Assembly (NCBI GenBank): GCA_040403555.1
Contig: JBBAKN010000002.1
Span: forward strand, 62,001-126,000
Direction of reading: 5' to 3'
Origin: JAIPAN01 sp040403555
GTDB taxonomy: Bacteria; Bacteroidota; Bacteroidia; Sphingobacteriales; Sphingobacteriaceae
Length of the DNA: 64,000 nucleotides
Below, piece by piece: positions 43,796 to 51,971 of this stretch. Position 1 is the stretch's first letter, and each line of letters starts with the position of its first letter. The translations under genes were made by a program, and so were the position numbers. The notes beneath the pieces are model-generated. The model had not been told where the DNA came from and did no database searches. It worked only from the letters and a program-made list of their open reading frames with translations.

Positions 43796-43830
43796 CACCT
43801 CATTCGGAAACGGATGGGGTGTTATTTTTT
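43796..43830. terminator. Hairpin terminator between the oxygenase and PH-like genes
   Basis: CACCTCATTCG/CGGATGGGGTG (two G-T pairs on one strand) with GAAA loop, then a T-run. It overlaps the stop of the minus-strand gene. Confidence 0.7.
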
Positions 43831-44301
43831 GAGGGCCTCTTTAATAGCCAGCAACAATTCGTTGGGGTGTTGGCTACCCACTACGTATACAAAATTGTCT
43901 TTATCGGTGAGGTAAATGGCATCCTTGCCACCGGCATAAAAACGAATGGTGCCATTTTTATGCAAATTGTATACCGGGTTGTTAATGAAATAGCGGCTGT
44001 AGGCTTGGCGCTCTACTTTTACAATGCTATCTAAATCTATTTTTACCAATTTGGTAGTCCATAAACCATCGAGCAAAATGCTCTTGTTTTGTATGCGGGT
44101 TCTAAAGTGCATCAAAAACATCATCAAAATAGACAATACCAAAATACCGAAACCCACCACCAAAAATAATTCGGCATTGGCTTCATTTTCAGAAAAATAA
44201 TAGGCGGCAAAACAAAACAAGGCCATGACCATACGAATGCTAATGCGGTTATAATCGCGGCCGAGGTATTGTTTTTCGGTATAGGTACTGGGTAAACTCA
44301 T
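43822..44301 (-). CDS. Small membrane protein with PH-like C-terminal domain
   Basis: 159 residues. Two membrane segments lie at about 22-37 and 45-65. The rest is beta-rich (ILLDGLWTTKLVKIDLDSIVKVERQAY, GTIRFYAGGKDAIYLT) and ends with a helix (HPNELLLAIKEALKK), a PH-like arrangement as in bacterial PH-domain membrane proteins. It starts 3 bases after the tilS stop and is probably co-transcribed. The function is unknown. Confidence 0.7.
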   Translation of the reverse strand: MSLPSTYTEKQYLGRDYNRISIRMVMALFCFAAYYFSENEANAELFLVVGFGILVLSILMMFLMHFRTRIQNKSILLDGLWTTKLVKIDLDSIVKVERQAYSRYFINNPVYNLHKNGTIRFYAGGKDAIYLTDKDNFVYVVGSQHPNELLLAIKEALKK

Positions 44302-44304
44302 AGC

Positions 44305-45642
44305 TTAAGCGTTAGGTGCTAATATAAGCACTTTTTTAGTGTTCGAGTCAACTTTATAACGCTCGTGTATGCGCATACCGGCTACCCACACAATATCGCC
44401 GTTGCCGTTTTGCAGGACCAAGGTATTTTCTTTTTGATTTCGAGGAATTTTATGTTCGATAAATAAGTCGCTCAATTTCTTTTGACCCTGCATGCCCAAA
44501 GGTTGGTAGGTATCGCCTACTTGCCAAGAGCGGAGTACTAAAGGGTACACCAATGCATCGGCATTTAGTTGCGCTTTTTGACTCGTTTTTTCTAAAACGA
44601 AGTCGGCAATATCGATGTTATGCAAGGTATAGTGCTGCTTGTTCCAGCTGATCTCAGTCTGATTCGGCTGTACCGTTGTGGCTACCGGGCTTGTCGAAAG
44701 GGCGCTGCTCAGGTACAGGCAATCGCGATCGAGCAAGAGCTCGTGTGTTGCCGACTGAAACACTTTGCCGGCTTGGCCATTCCAGCTGGCGCATAAGTCG
44801 GTTAATACGGATTCGGTAAATCCGTAGGGTTTAAACAATTCGAACAACAATGTTTTTTGTGGATGGAGTGTTTTTAACGGAGCCAGGGCAATGCGTACAG
44901 TCCCATCAGCAGTTGTTTCGAAAAGCTGCTCATGCAATTCGGCTACTCGTTGGTGCAATAGCACTTCCAATTCGGCCATTCTGCGGGCATTTTGCTCAAA
45001 GGTATGTTCTAAAGAAGCGTTCAGTTCTTTGAGAACCGGCACCACTTCGTGTCTTATTTTATTGCGGGCGTATTTTACCGATTGGTTAGAAGAATCTTCT
45101 CGAAACATGAAACCTTCTTGCGCCACCAGCGCATCTACTTCTTCTCTTTTGAGATATAAGAGTGGCCGAATTAAAAAATCTCGTTTGGGCAAAATGCCGT
45201 GCAGGCCGCTTACGCCGGTTCCTCGTACCAAATTCAGTAGGATGGTTTCTACACTATCATTTTGGTGGTGGGCTACCGCAACGAAGTGGTAGCCTTCGCT
45301 TTGCCTCAGGTGTTCCAGCCATTGGTAGCGAAGTTCGCGGGCAGCCATTTGAATAGAAAGTTGCTCGGCTTGGGCATAGGCTTGCGTTTGAAATCGGGTA
45401 CTATAAAAAGGCACATCCAATTGCTTGGCCAACTCTTCGCAGAAGTGTTCATCTTCATCCGATTCGGCGGCCCGTAAGCCAAAATTTGCATGTGCTAAAC
45501 CGAAGCGATAGCCAGCGGCCTTGTATAAATGAGCCATGAGCACCGAATCTTTACCGCCACTTAGTGCTAGCAAAACACGCTCTTCTGGATTAAAAAGTGC
45601 GTTTTGTTGTATAAACTGGTTGAATTTTTCGGTGCTTAACAT
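44305..45642 (-). CDS. tilS: tRNA(Ile)-lysidine synthase
   Basis: Converts C34 of tRNA-Ile(CAU) to lysidine. 445 residues. PP-loop SGGKDS is at 28-33, the conserved HHQNDSVETILLNLVRGTG near 118-136, then the TilS substrate-binding and C-terminal domains (SWQVGDTYQPLGMQGQKKLSDLFIEHKIPR). The ATG lies four bases after a perfect TAAATTTG element, so a leaderless mRNA is predicted. It heads a two-gene transcript with the PH-like gene. Confidence 0.95.
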   Translation of the reverse strand: MLSTEKFNQFIQQNALFNPEERVLLALSGGKDSVLMAHLYKAAGYRFGLAHANFGLRAAESDEDEHFCEELAKQLDVPFYSTRFQTQAYAQAEQLSIQMAARELRYQWLEHLRQSEGYHFVAVAHHQNDSVETILLNLVRGTGVSGLHGILPKRDFLIRPLLYLKREEVDALVAQEGFMFREDSSNQSVKYARNKIRHEVVPVLKELNASLEHTFEQNARRMAELEVLLHQRVAELHEQLFETTADGTVRIALAPLKTLHPQKTLLFELFKPYGFTESVLTDLCASWNGQAGKVFQSATHELLLDRDCLYLSSALSTSPVATTVQPNQTEISWNKQHYTLHNIDIADFVLEKTSQKAQLNADALVYPLVLRSWQVGDTYQPLGMQGQKKLSDLFIEHKIPRNQKENTLVLQNGNGDIVWVAGMRIHERYKVDSNTKKVLILAPNA

Positions 45643-45646
45643 TATC

Positions 45647-45654
45647 CAAATTTA
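45647..45654 (-). promoter_or_regulatory. -7 promoter element of tilS (leaderless type)
   Basis: TAAATTTG on the minus strand matches TAnnTTTG exactly, four bases before the ATG. Confidence 0.55.
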
Positions 45655-45680
45655 TTTATTAATATCCTTAGCCAAAAAAC

Positions 45681-45688
45681 TAATTTTG
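45681..45688 (+). promoter_or_regulatory. -7 promoter element of the ostA-like gene (leaderless type)
   Basis: TAATTTTG matches TAnnTTTG, exactly four bases before the GTG start at 45693. Confidence 0.5.
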
Positions 45689-45692
45689 TAGG

Positions 45693-47531
45693 GTGAAAAA
45701 ACTGGTATTCACTTTCTTTCTTTTAGGCCTAGTGCTAGCTGCCCAAGGTCAGCAAAAGTCTAGGGTACAATTGGTATCGTCGATAAAAGTAATTGGCATG
45801 CCTAATGTAGATTTATTAAAAGTAATACGACCTGTTTTTTCGCAAGATGGTTCTACGCTATCGGCAGATAGTGCTTTATTCAATCAAGCCCAAAACACTT
45901 TTGATGCCTTTGGCAATGTAGTAATTACGCAAACGAGTGGCACTATAATTTATTCGGATACGCTAAACTACAATGGCAATACCAAAATTGCCCTGCTTAC
46001 ACGCCGCGTGCGCATGGTTGATGGCGATGCGGTTTTAACCACCGAATACCTTACCTATAACTTGGGCACCCGAATTGGCACCTATACCGGCGGGGGTAAA
46101 ATTGTAAATGGTAAAAACGTATTGACAAGTAAAAATGGCTACTATTTTGCCAATAGTAGAGACGCCTATTTTCGCCGCGATGTACTGGTTACATCGCCCA
46201 ATAGCACTATAAAATCGGATACGCTCCGTTATAACACGGGTTCAAAAATTTCGTATTTCTATGGCCCAACAAAAATTAAGGGGAAAGATGATACGCTGTA
46301 TACTGAAAATGGGGAATACAATACCATTTATGACCAGGCCAAGTTTGGAAAGAACAATTTATACACGCAAGGCAGCAAGAGCCTTACTGGCGATAGCTTA
46401 TTTTACGATGGCAAACGTGGTTATGGACGAGCTGTTAAAAACATTGTGTTTATTGATACTGCCGATAAAATTATCCTAAAAGGAAATTTGGGTATTTATA
46501 AAAAAGCGGACGAGAGTACTTTAGTTACCCAAAATGCCTATGTTATTTTAAGCACCGAGAACGATTCGACCGGGGTGGATTCTATTTGGCTAACTGCCGA
46601 TACCTTGGTTAGCCGGGTAGTACTGCGACGGAATTTGAAGCCCTTACAGGTGATGGAGCCTAAAAACGATTTGGAAATTATGGCTGAAACGGAAAAGGTT
46701 ACCACCACAGATACCGGTATACCAGAGGAGGATAGCAACACTACACCGATAAAAGTTGCTGCGGAACCTATTGAAGCCCCTAGCAAAAAAGAAGAAAAGC
46801 AAGCAGCCAAAGCTGCTAAAAAGCAAGCGTCTACTATTCCGCTACAGGTACCTGAAGAGGCTAATTTAGATACCGTAAAAACACGAATTTTATTGGCCTA
46901 CCACCACGTTAAGGTGTTTAAATCGGATTTGCAGTCCAAGGCAGATTCGCTCTATTTTAATTATACCGATTCTGTTATGCGTTGCTATAACAATCCAATG
47001 GTATGGACCCAGGGATCGCAACTGAGTGCCGATACCATTTACCTGCAGCTAAAAGATAGGCAGTTGCATAAAATGCTCCTCATTACCAAGGGCTTTATTG
47101 CCAATACCGAGGGCGACTCTACTAAATTTAACCAAGTACGAGGCAAGATGATGACCGGCTACTTTAAAAATAATACGCTAGAACGCTTATTTGCCGATGG
47201 CAATTCGGAGAGTGTGTATTTTTTAAAAGAAGAAGACGGAAGCTACTCGGGTATGAACCGCTCGGTAAGTAGCCGGATTAAAATCTTATTTGGGAAAAAT
47301 AGCCTTAATGATATTTATTTTATCAAAAAACCAGAAATGGTGTATAACCCAATGGATAAGATAGAGAAAGATAAAGAACTACTCGATGGCTTTATTTGGA
47401 AACCAAAGGATCGGCCTCTTTCTAAAGAATCCATTATTCCGAGTATGTACCAAGCGCCGCCAAAAAAGGCTGAAGTTAGTAAACCGACTACTCAAACTAC
47501 AGCACCTAAAAAGAAATTAAAAAAGAATTAA
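45693..47531 (+). CDS. OstA-like LPS transport/organic-solvent-tolerance protein
   Basis: 612 residues with GTG start and a signal peptide (FTFFLLGLVLAAQG). Repeated OstA/LptA-type strands run through residues 50-330 (LSADSALFNQAQNTFDAFG, LTGDSLFYDGKRGYG), a beta-jellyroll pattern that carries LPS. A Lys/Ala-rich linker (KKEEKQAAKAAKKQ) separates a second OstA-like part. Bacteroidota use such long OstA-like proteins in place of short LptA. Overlaps rdgB by four bases tail to tail. Likely periplasmic, in the same pathway as lptB at 1.7 kb. Confidence 0.88.
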   Translation: MKKLVFTFFLLGLVLAAQGQQKSRVQLVSSIKVIGMPNVDLLKVIRPVFSQDGSTLSADSALFNQAQNTFDAFGNVVITQTSGTIIYSDTLNYNGNTKIALLTRRVRMVDGDAVLTTEYLTYNLGTRIGTYTGGGKIVNGKNVLTSKNGYYFANSRDAYFRRDVLVTSPNSTIKSDTLRYNTGSKISYFYGPTKIKGKDDTLYTENGEYNTIYDQAKFGKNNLYTQGSKSLTGDSLFYDGKRGYGRAVKNIVFIDTADKIILKGNLGIYKKADESTLVTQNAYVILSTENDSTGVDSIWLTADTLVSRVVLRRNLKPLQVMEPKNDLEIMAETEKVTTTDTGIPEEDSNTTPIKVAAEPIEAPSKKEEKQAAKAAKKQASTIPLQVPEEANLDTVKTRILLAYHHVKVFKSDLQSKADSLYFNYTDSVMRCYNNPMVWTQGSQLSADTIYLQLKDRQLHKMLLITKGFIANTEGDSTKFNQVRGKMMTGYFKNNTLERLFADGNSESVYFLKEEDGSYSGMNRSVSSRIKILFGKNSLNDIYFIKKPEMVYNPMDKIEKDKELLDGFIWKPKDRPLSKESIIPSMYQAPPKKAEVSKPTTQTTAPKKKLKKN

Positions 47532-48106
47532 GTTCTAGTTTTTAAGAATTGGAAAAGTAGAGCTAAGGCTTTAGAGCGGTGCGAAATTCGATTCTTCTCG
47601 GCTAAACTCATTTCTGCAAACGTACACGCGTAGCCATTAGGAATAAAAATAGGATCGTAGCCAAAGCCTGCTACACCGGCACATTCAGTGGCCAAGTTCC
47701 CTTCTACTTCACCTCTAAAAAGGTGGGTTTGCCCATTAAGCACCAAGGAAATTACCGATACAAAGCGTGCCGTTCTATTGGTTTGGCCCTGCATACGTTC
47801 AAGTACCAAGTCTAAATTTACTTTGGGATCTTTACTGCCTGAATATCTGGCCGAATAAATACCCGGCTCCCCATCTAGAGCATCTACCACTAAGCCGGAA
47901 TCGTCGGCAAAACAATTTAAGCCGAACTGCTCAAATACATAGCTACTTTTAATGGTAGCATTGGCCTCAAAAGTATCGCCTGTTTCGTCAATTTCGTCGC
48001 CGCAACCAATATCTGTTAAACTGCGCAAGCGGATGCCTGCGTCGGCTACTAATTCTTGAATTTCTTCGAGTTTGTGTGGGTTATGGGTAGCAAATATCAA
48101 ATCCAT
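47528..48106 (-). CDS. rdgB: Non-canonical purine NTP pyrophosphatase (RdgB/HAM1)
   Basis: Hydrolyses dITP/XTP to prevent their incorporation into DNA. 192 residues. The family start FATHNPHKLEEIQELV, FADDSGLVVDALDGEPGIYSARY near 65-87 and AGFGYDPIFIPNG near 144 match RdgB, and SHRSKAL near the C-terminus is conserved. It is preceded 4 bases away by the 160-aa gene, so both are probably in one transcript. Confidence 0.95.
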   Translation of the reverse strand: MDLIFATHNPHKLEEIQELVADAGIRLRSLTDIGCGDEIDETGDTFEANATIKSSYVFEQFGLNCFADDSGLVVDALDGEPGIYSARYSGSKDPKVNLDLVLERMQGQTNRTARFVSVISLVLNGQTHLFRGEVEGNLATECAGVAGFGYDPIFIPNGYACTFAEMSLAEKNRISHRSKALALLFQFLKTRT

Positions 48107-48110
48107 AAAA

Positions 48111-48593
48111 CTAAAAAGCTTTCATTACATTCCAAAAAGCTACTTTTTTATGTTGTGTTTGTGCTAACTCTGCTAAACTAAACGTAGCCAACACCCGAAC
48201 ACCTTCGTGTATAAAAGGTTCGTTAGAAGCCGTATTGGCTAAGCCCAAGGTGGCAGGTGCTATGCCGAACAAACAGATTTTAGCACAAGCGAAAAAAGTT
48301 TGTAAATCTTCGAAACTGCATGGTGGCTGATTGGCTGTGTTCAAAATAGCTACATCTTCTTGCTGCAGTCCTTTTGCTTGTAAAATTTTTAAGAGTAAAT
48401 CTAGGTGCTGCTTTTCTAGGTATTTTTCGTTGGGACTATTAACTAGTAGTAAGAAAAATCGATTGTTACCACCCAAATAATCGAAGGATATGGACTCCCC
48501 AGGGACTTTATTTTCTTTAGTGTCACCAATTGCATACAGCTCTTCATTAAAAAGAATGTGTAGCGCTTGTACGTTGTTACTGAGTAAAGACAT
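48111..48593 (-). CDS. Conserved protein, possibly HolD/psi-like
   Basis: 160 residues with no certain family. The last part, ATFSLAELAQTQHKKVAFWNVMKAF, has the layout of the C-terminus of DNA polymerase III psi (HolD): a Leu-rich turn, then Lys and an aromatic-rich helix (W-x-x-M/L-K). The middle has AILNTANQPP and CLFGIAPATLGL in a Rossmann-like alternation. The assignment is tentative. It precedes rdgB in the same unit. A near-consensus TACCTTTA lies four bases before the ATG. Confidence 0.5.
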   Translation of the reverse strand: MSLLSNNVQALHILFNEELYAIGDTKENKVPGESISFDYLGGNNRFFLLLVNSPNEKYLEKQHLDLLLKILQAKGLQQEDVAILNTANQPPCSFEDLQTFFACAKICLFGIAPATLGLANTASNEPFIHEGVRVLATFSLAELAQTQHKKVAFWNVMKAF

Positions 48594-48597
48594 GCTG

Positions 48598-48605
48598 TAA
48601 AGGTA
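48598..48605 (-). promoter_or_regulatory. Near-consensus -7 element of the HolD-like gene (leaderless spacing)
   Basis: TACCTTTA (last base off TAnnTTTG), exactly four bases before the ATG at 48593. Confidence 0.35.
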
Positions 48606-48742
48606 AGAAAAGCTGAGCTGTTAAAATTAGTTAAAGAGGAGGTATTATTACAATTAAAGCCCTAAATTGGACTCCATTAAGTTAACAAACCGGATTTTCG
48701 ATTAATTTTACCCAATTAGGCGGAATAATTGATTATATCTGA

Positions 48743-48750
48743 TAATTTTG
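48743..48750 (+). promoter_or_regulatory. -7 promoter element of the surA-like gene
   Basis: TAATTTTG matches TAnnTTTG, 57 bases before the ATG; the leader is longer than for most genes here. Confidence 0.4.
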
Positions 48751-48807
48751 CGACGGATGAACCAAGTCGAATAAAATGGTTTTCACCCATACAGCATCAA
48801 AAAAGAA

Positions 48808-50172
48808 ATGAAGAAAATAGCAGGGATTATTTTAATTATCATAGGGCTAACCGTTCAAGTAGCAAAAGCACAAAAGGTTGCATTAGATAAAGTTGTTGCC
48901 GTGGTAGGTAGTGCCATTATCCTAAAATCGGATTTAGAAATGCAATATGCCCAATACTTGGCGCAAGGCAACCCTGCTGATGAAACCTTAAAATGCTATT
49001 TTTTACAACAATTGCTAACGCAGAAATTGTTATCTCAACAAGCTATTATAGATTCGGTAACCGTTACCGAAGAACAAGTTGACGACGAAATTAGCCGCAG
49101 AATGCGTACCATGATAAGTCGTGCTGGCGGGCAAGAGCGTTTGGAGCAATTCTTAAATCGTTCTTTAATACAATACAAAGATGAAATTAGACCCGATATT
49201 CGGGAACAGTTAGTGGCTAATAAAATGCAGGGTACTATCTCCGCAAAAGTATCGGTAAGCCCCGATGATGTAAAAAAATATTTCGAGCGCATTCCAAAAG
49301 ATAGCTTGCCCTCATTTAACACCGAAATAGAGGTGGGCGCCGTAGTGCTTTACCCTAAACTCACTAAAAAAGAAAAAGAAGCCTACCGAGATCGAGTAGA
49401 AGCCCTCCGTTTACGTATAAAAGGTGGAGAAGATTTTGGCACCTTGGCAAGATTGTATTCTCAGGATTTAGGCTCAGCTACCGAAGGTGGCGATTTGGGT
49501 TTTATGGACCGTACCATGTTGGTAAAAGAATTTGCTGCCAATGCCTTTAAACTAAAACCAGGCGAAATGTCGCAAGTATTTGAAACCGAGTATGGCTTTC
49601 ACGTACTTAAAGTAATGGAACGCCGAGGCGAACAAGTTAGAGCGCAACATATTTTAATTAAAACCGAACCCACATCCGCTAGTTTAGAGCGCTGCAAAGC
49701 CCTTGCAGATAGTGTATATAATTTGGTAAGTACCAAAAAATTAGACTTTTCTGCTGCAGCTTCACTTCACTCTGATGATAATAACACGAAATTTAACGGC
49801 GGAATGATGCTGAATGCCGAAAACGTACAAAGCAGAAGTACGTTTATCCCAACCGATAAACTAGACCCCGCTTTGTTCTTAACTATTGATACCATGAAAG
49901 TGGGTACCATTTCTAAATCGGCTTCCTTTACTTCCCCTGCCGGGCAACAAGGCTATCGCTTTGTCTTTTTAAAATCGAGAATTGGACCACACAAGGCTAG
50001 CTTAGAACAAGACTACCCAAAAATTAAGGATGCTGCTTACGAGGATTCAGTAACTAAAGTGGTAAGCGCTTGGTTCGAAAAACGTAGAAAAAGCACATTC
50101 ATTAAAATAGATCCGGAGTATACTACCTGCAAAGATTTGCAAGATTGGCCTACACCCCCGCAAGCTAACTAA
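48808..50172 (+). CDS. SurA-like periplasmic chaperone/peptidyl-prolyl isomerase
   Basis: 454 residues with signal peptide (ILIIIGLTVQVAKA). The SurA N-terminal domain (DKVVAVVGSAIILKSDLEMQ) is followed by two parvulin domains. The first spans about 175-270 (GEDFGTLARLYSQDLGSATEGGDLGFMDR) and the second about 280-390 (RAQHILIKTEPTS, then the GGMMLN segment). It folds outer-membrane proteins in the periplasm. Its last 8 bases overlap the 108-aa gene on the other strand. Confidence 0.92.
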   Translation: MKKIAGIILIIIGLTVQVAKAQKVALDKVVAVVGSAIILKSDLEMQYAQYLAQGNPADETLKCYFLQQLLTQKLLSQQAIIDSVTVTEEQVDDEISRRMRTMISRAGGQERLEQFLNRSLIQYKDEIRPDIREQLVANKMQGTISAKVSVSPDDVKKYFERIPKDSLPSFNTEIEVGAVVLYPKLTKKEKEAYRDRVEALRLRIKGGEDFGTLARLYSQDLGSATEGGDLGFMDRTMLVKEFAANAFKLKPGEMSQVFETEYGFHVLKVMERRGEQVRAQHILIKTEPTSASLERCKALADSVYNLVSTKKLDFSAAASLHSDDNNTKFNGGMMLNAENVQSRSTFIPTDKLDPALFLTIDTMKVGTISKSASFTSPAGQQGYRFVFLKSRIGPHKASLEQDYPKIKDAAYEDSVTKVVSAWFEKRRKSTFIKIDPEYTTCKDLQDWPTPPQAN

Positions 50173-50491
50173 CTTCGCGGATAGGTATATTTTTCAGAAA
50201 AGCTACTTTATGTTCGTCGGCATAAACGCCGTAAGCATCTATTAATAAACCTTTCTTTCCCTGGCTGTGTTCTAGTGCATATACTACAGCACTATCCGAT
50301 GGATCGTTCATGCCCTCAAAGCGATAAATCTGAGTAATTACTAAATCCTTTGACTTTACAAAACACTTTTCATTACCCTTAGGACAATACAAACTATTTC
50401 GTTCGTACACAAATTCAGTAGTGTAACCCAAGTTTACTAGTTCATTTACTACCTGTGAGAGGGTTTTAGATGAATTATTTTTAGCTGCCAT
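50165..50491 (-). CDS. Conserved hypothetical protein, 108 aa
   Basis: 108 residues, soluble and without a signal peptide. An amphipathic helix near the N-terminus (TLSQVVNELVNLGYTTEF) precedes strands with LYCPKGNEKCFVKSKDLVITQIYRFEG; the second half (AVVYALEHSQGKKGLLIDAYGVYAD) is beta-rich. This resembles small phosphoribosylpyrophosphate-independent Bacteroidota proteins often called hypothetical; I cannot assign a family. Convergent with surA (8-base overlap). Confidence 0.65.
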   Translation of the reverse strand: MAAKNNSSKTLSQVVNELVNLGYTTEFVYERNSLYCPKGNEKCFVKSKDLVITQIYRFEGMNDPSDSAVVYALEHSQGKKGLLIDAYGVYADEHKVAFLKNIPIREVS

Positions 50492-50624
50492 TTGAGTACT
50501 TAATATAAAACATAACGTAAGTAATTAAACCTTTGTTTCAAATAACAATCCTAAGAAGTGTAAACACCCTTATTTCAAAAATCAGTTTAAACAGTATATT
50601 TGAAATAAGAAAAAACTACAGTTC

Positions 50625-51296
50625 ATGATTACAAAACTTAAAACTTTCGCTATAACTTGTCTTTTCTGCTTCGGCATAAGCAGCTATTCTAGGGCTCAAT
50701 TAATTCAGAATGATCAAGGGGCACCATTTTTAGGTATAAACTACACCGATATAAAGGGCCACCCCTACCTTTTTGAGAACTGGACTGAGGGTGCTGTAAA
50801 GCTTAGTAATGGGAAAAGCTATACCAGTGTTCAACTCAAATATAATTTAATACGGGATGAGCTCTTTTTTAAAGACATTAAAACCGATCAACTATTGGCT
50901 TTTGTAATACCTGTAGTAGAATTTCAACTAACCGATAAAGTTAGGGCTTCAATTTTATACAGAAACGGATTTAAAGCCATTGACGACAATACTGAAAAAA
51001 GCTATTACCAAGTGTTGTTTGATGGTGGAACGCAACTACTTAAAAGAACAAGCAAAAAAATAAACGAAGAAAAACCTTTTAATTCGGCTAGTACTATTAA
51101 AAGTTTTGAAGTGCTTAACTTCTATTATATTAGCAACAATAATACGCTTATCAGAATTAGAAAAGATAAAAAAAGCGTATTGGCTGCCTTAGCCAATCAG
51201 GCCAGCACTTTAGAAAAATATCTACAAGAAAAATCGTTAAACCTTAAAAATGAAGACGATTTAATTAAATTCATTCAATACTATAACTCCTTATAA
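50625..51296 (+). CDS. Secreted protein, first of a tandem paralogue pair
   Basis: 223 residues with a signal peptide (CFGISSYSRAQ cleavage region). The mature part is beta-rich and shares with the next gene the blocks DIKGHPYLFENWTEGAVKLSNGKSY, KYNLIRDELFFKD, YYQVLFDGGTQLLKR and a C-terminal helix SLNLKNEDDLIKFIQYYNSL. No known family. A TATATTTG element lies 22 bases upstream. The stop and the next start share one base (TAATG). Confidence 0.7.
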   Translation: MITKLKTFAITCLFCFGISSYSRAQLIQNDQGAPFLGINYTDIKGHPYLFENWTEGAVKLSNGKSYTSVQLKYNLIRDELFFKDIKTDQLLAFVIPVVEFQLTDKVRASILYRNGFKAIDDNTEKSYYQVLFDGGTQLLKRTSKKINEEKPFNSASTIKSFEVLNFYYISNNNTLIRIRKDKKSVLAALANQASTLEKYLQEKSLNLKNEDDLIKFIQYYNSL

Positions 51297-51970
51297 TGAT
51301 GAAAAAATTTAGCTTACTATTTCTTTTTATAGCCGCAGCGGCAAGTACACTGCAGGCACAATCTGTAAAAGAGCAATTGGTTTTCGACCAACAAGACAGA
51401 GCCTTACTTACTAGTAGCAATTTGAGAGAAGAGGGAACCCCACTTCTTACTACAATGTGGCTAAAAGGCTTGGTAAAGTTTACAGATGGTAACACCTACA
51501 AAGCCGATTTTTTAAAATACGATTTAGAGAAAGATCAATTGTATTTTAAAAATACCAAGAGCGAAGATTTATTGCAATTTTCACTACCAGTAAGTGAGTT
51601 TAGTTTAATTGTTGGCGAAGAAACACTCCTATTTAAAAGTGGATATACCCCTATTGATAGAACTAAAACGAGTAGTTTTTATCAAGTATTAAGCGATGGA
51701 AGTGTGCAATTATTAAAACGCCGTGTAAAACAAGCCTTTGATGAACGTGCCTTTAATTCGGCCACTACTACCCGAAGTTATAAGGAAGATGATTATTACT
51801 ATTTAGCCCAAAACAATGTGCCCGTAAAAATTAAAAAAGATAAAAAACAGGTATTTGCCGTTTTAGCTAAACACCCAGCCGAGTTAGAAGCCTATTTTAC
51901 CGAGCAGAAACTTAACCTAAAAAACGAAGAGGATTTGGTAAGACTGATTGTATTTTACAATTCCTTATAG
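51296..51970 (+). CDS. Secreted protein, second of a tandem paralogue pair
   Basis: 224 residues with signal peptide (FLFIAAAASTLQAQ). The sequence parallels the preceding gene over its whole length: TMWLKGLVKFTDGNTYKADFLKYDLEKDQLYFKN, then SFYQVLSDGSVQLLKRRVKQA, and the same ending (KNEEDLVRLIVFYNSL). Clearly an ancient duplication, since the two have diverged widely except in these blocks. It is coupled to the first copy by a one-base overlap. The role is unknown; both are expected in the periplasm or outside. Confidence 0.72.
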   Translation: MMKKFSLLFLFIAAAASTLQAQSVKEQLVFDQQDRALLTSSNLREEGTPLLTTMWLKGLVKFTDGNTYKADFLKYDLEKDQLYFKNTKSEDLLQFSLPVSEFSLIVGEETLLFKSGYTPIDRTKTSSFYQVLSDGSVQLLKRRVKQAFDERAFNSATTTRSYKEDDYYYLAQNNVPVKIKKDKKQVFAVLAKHPAELEAYFTEQKLNLKNEEDLVRLIVFYNSL

Positions 51971-51971
51971 A

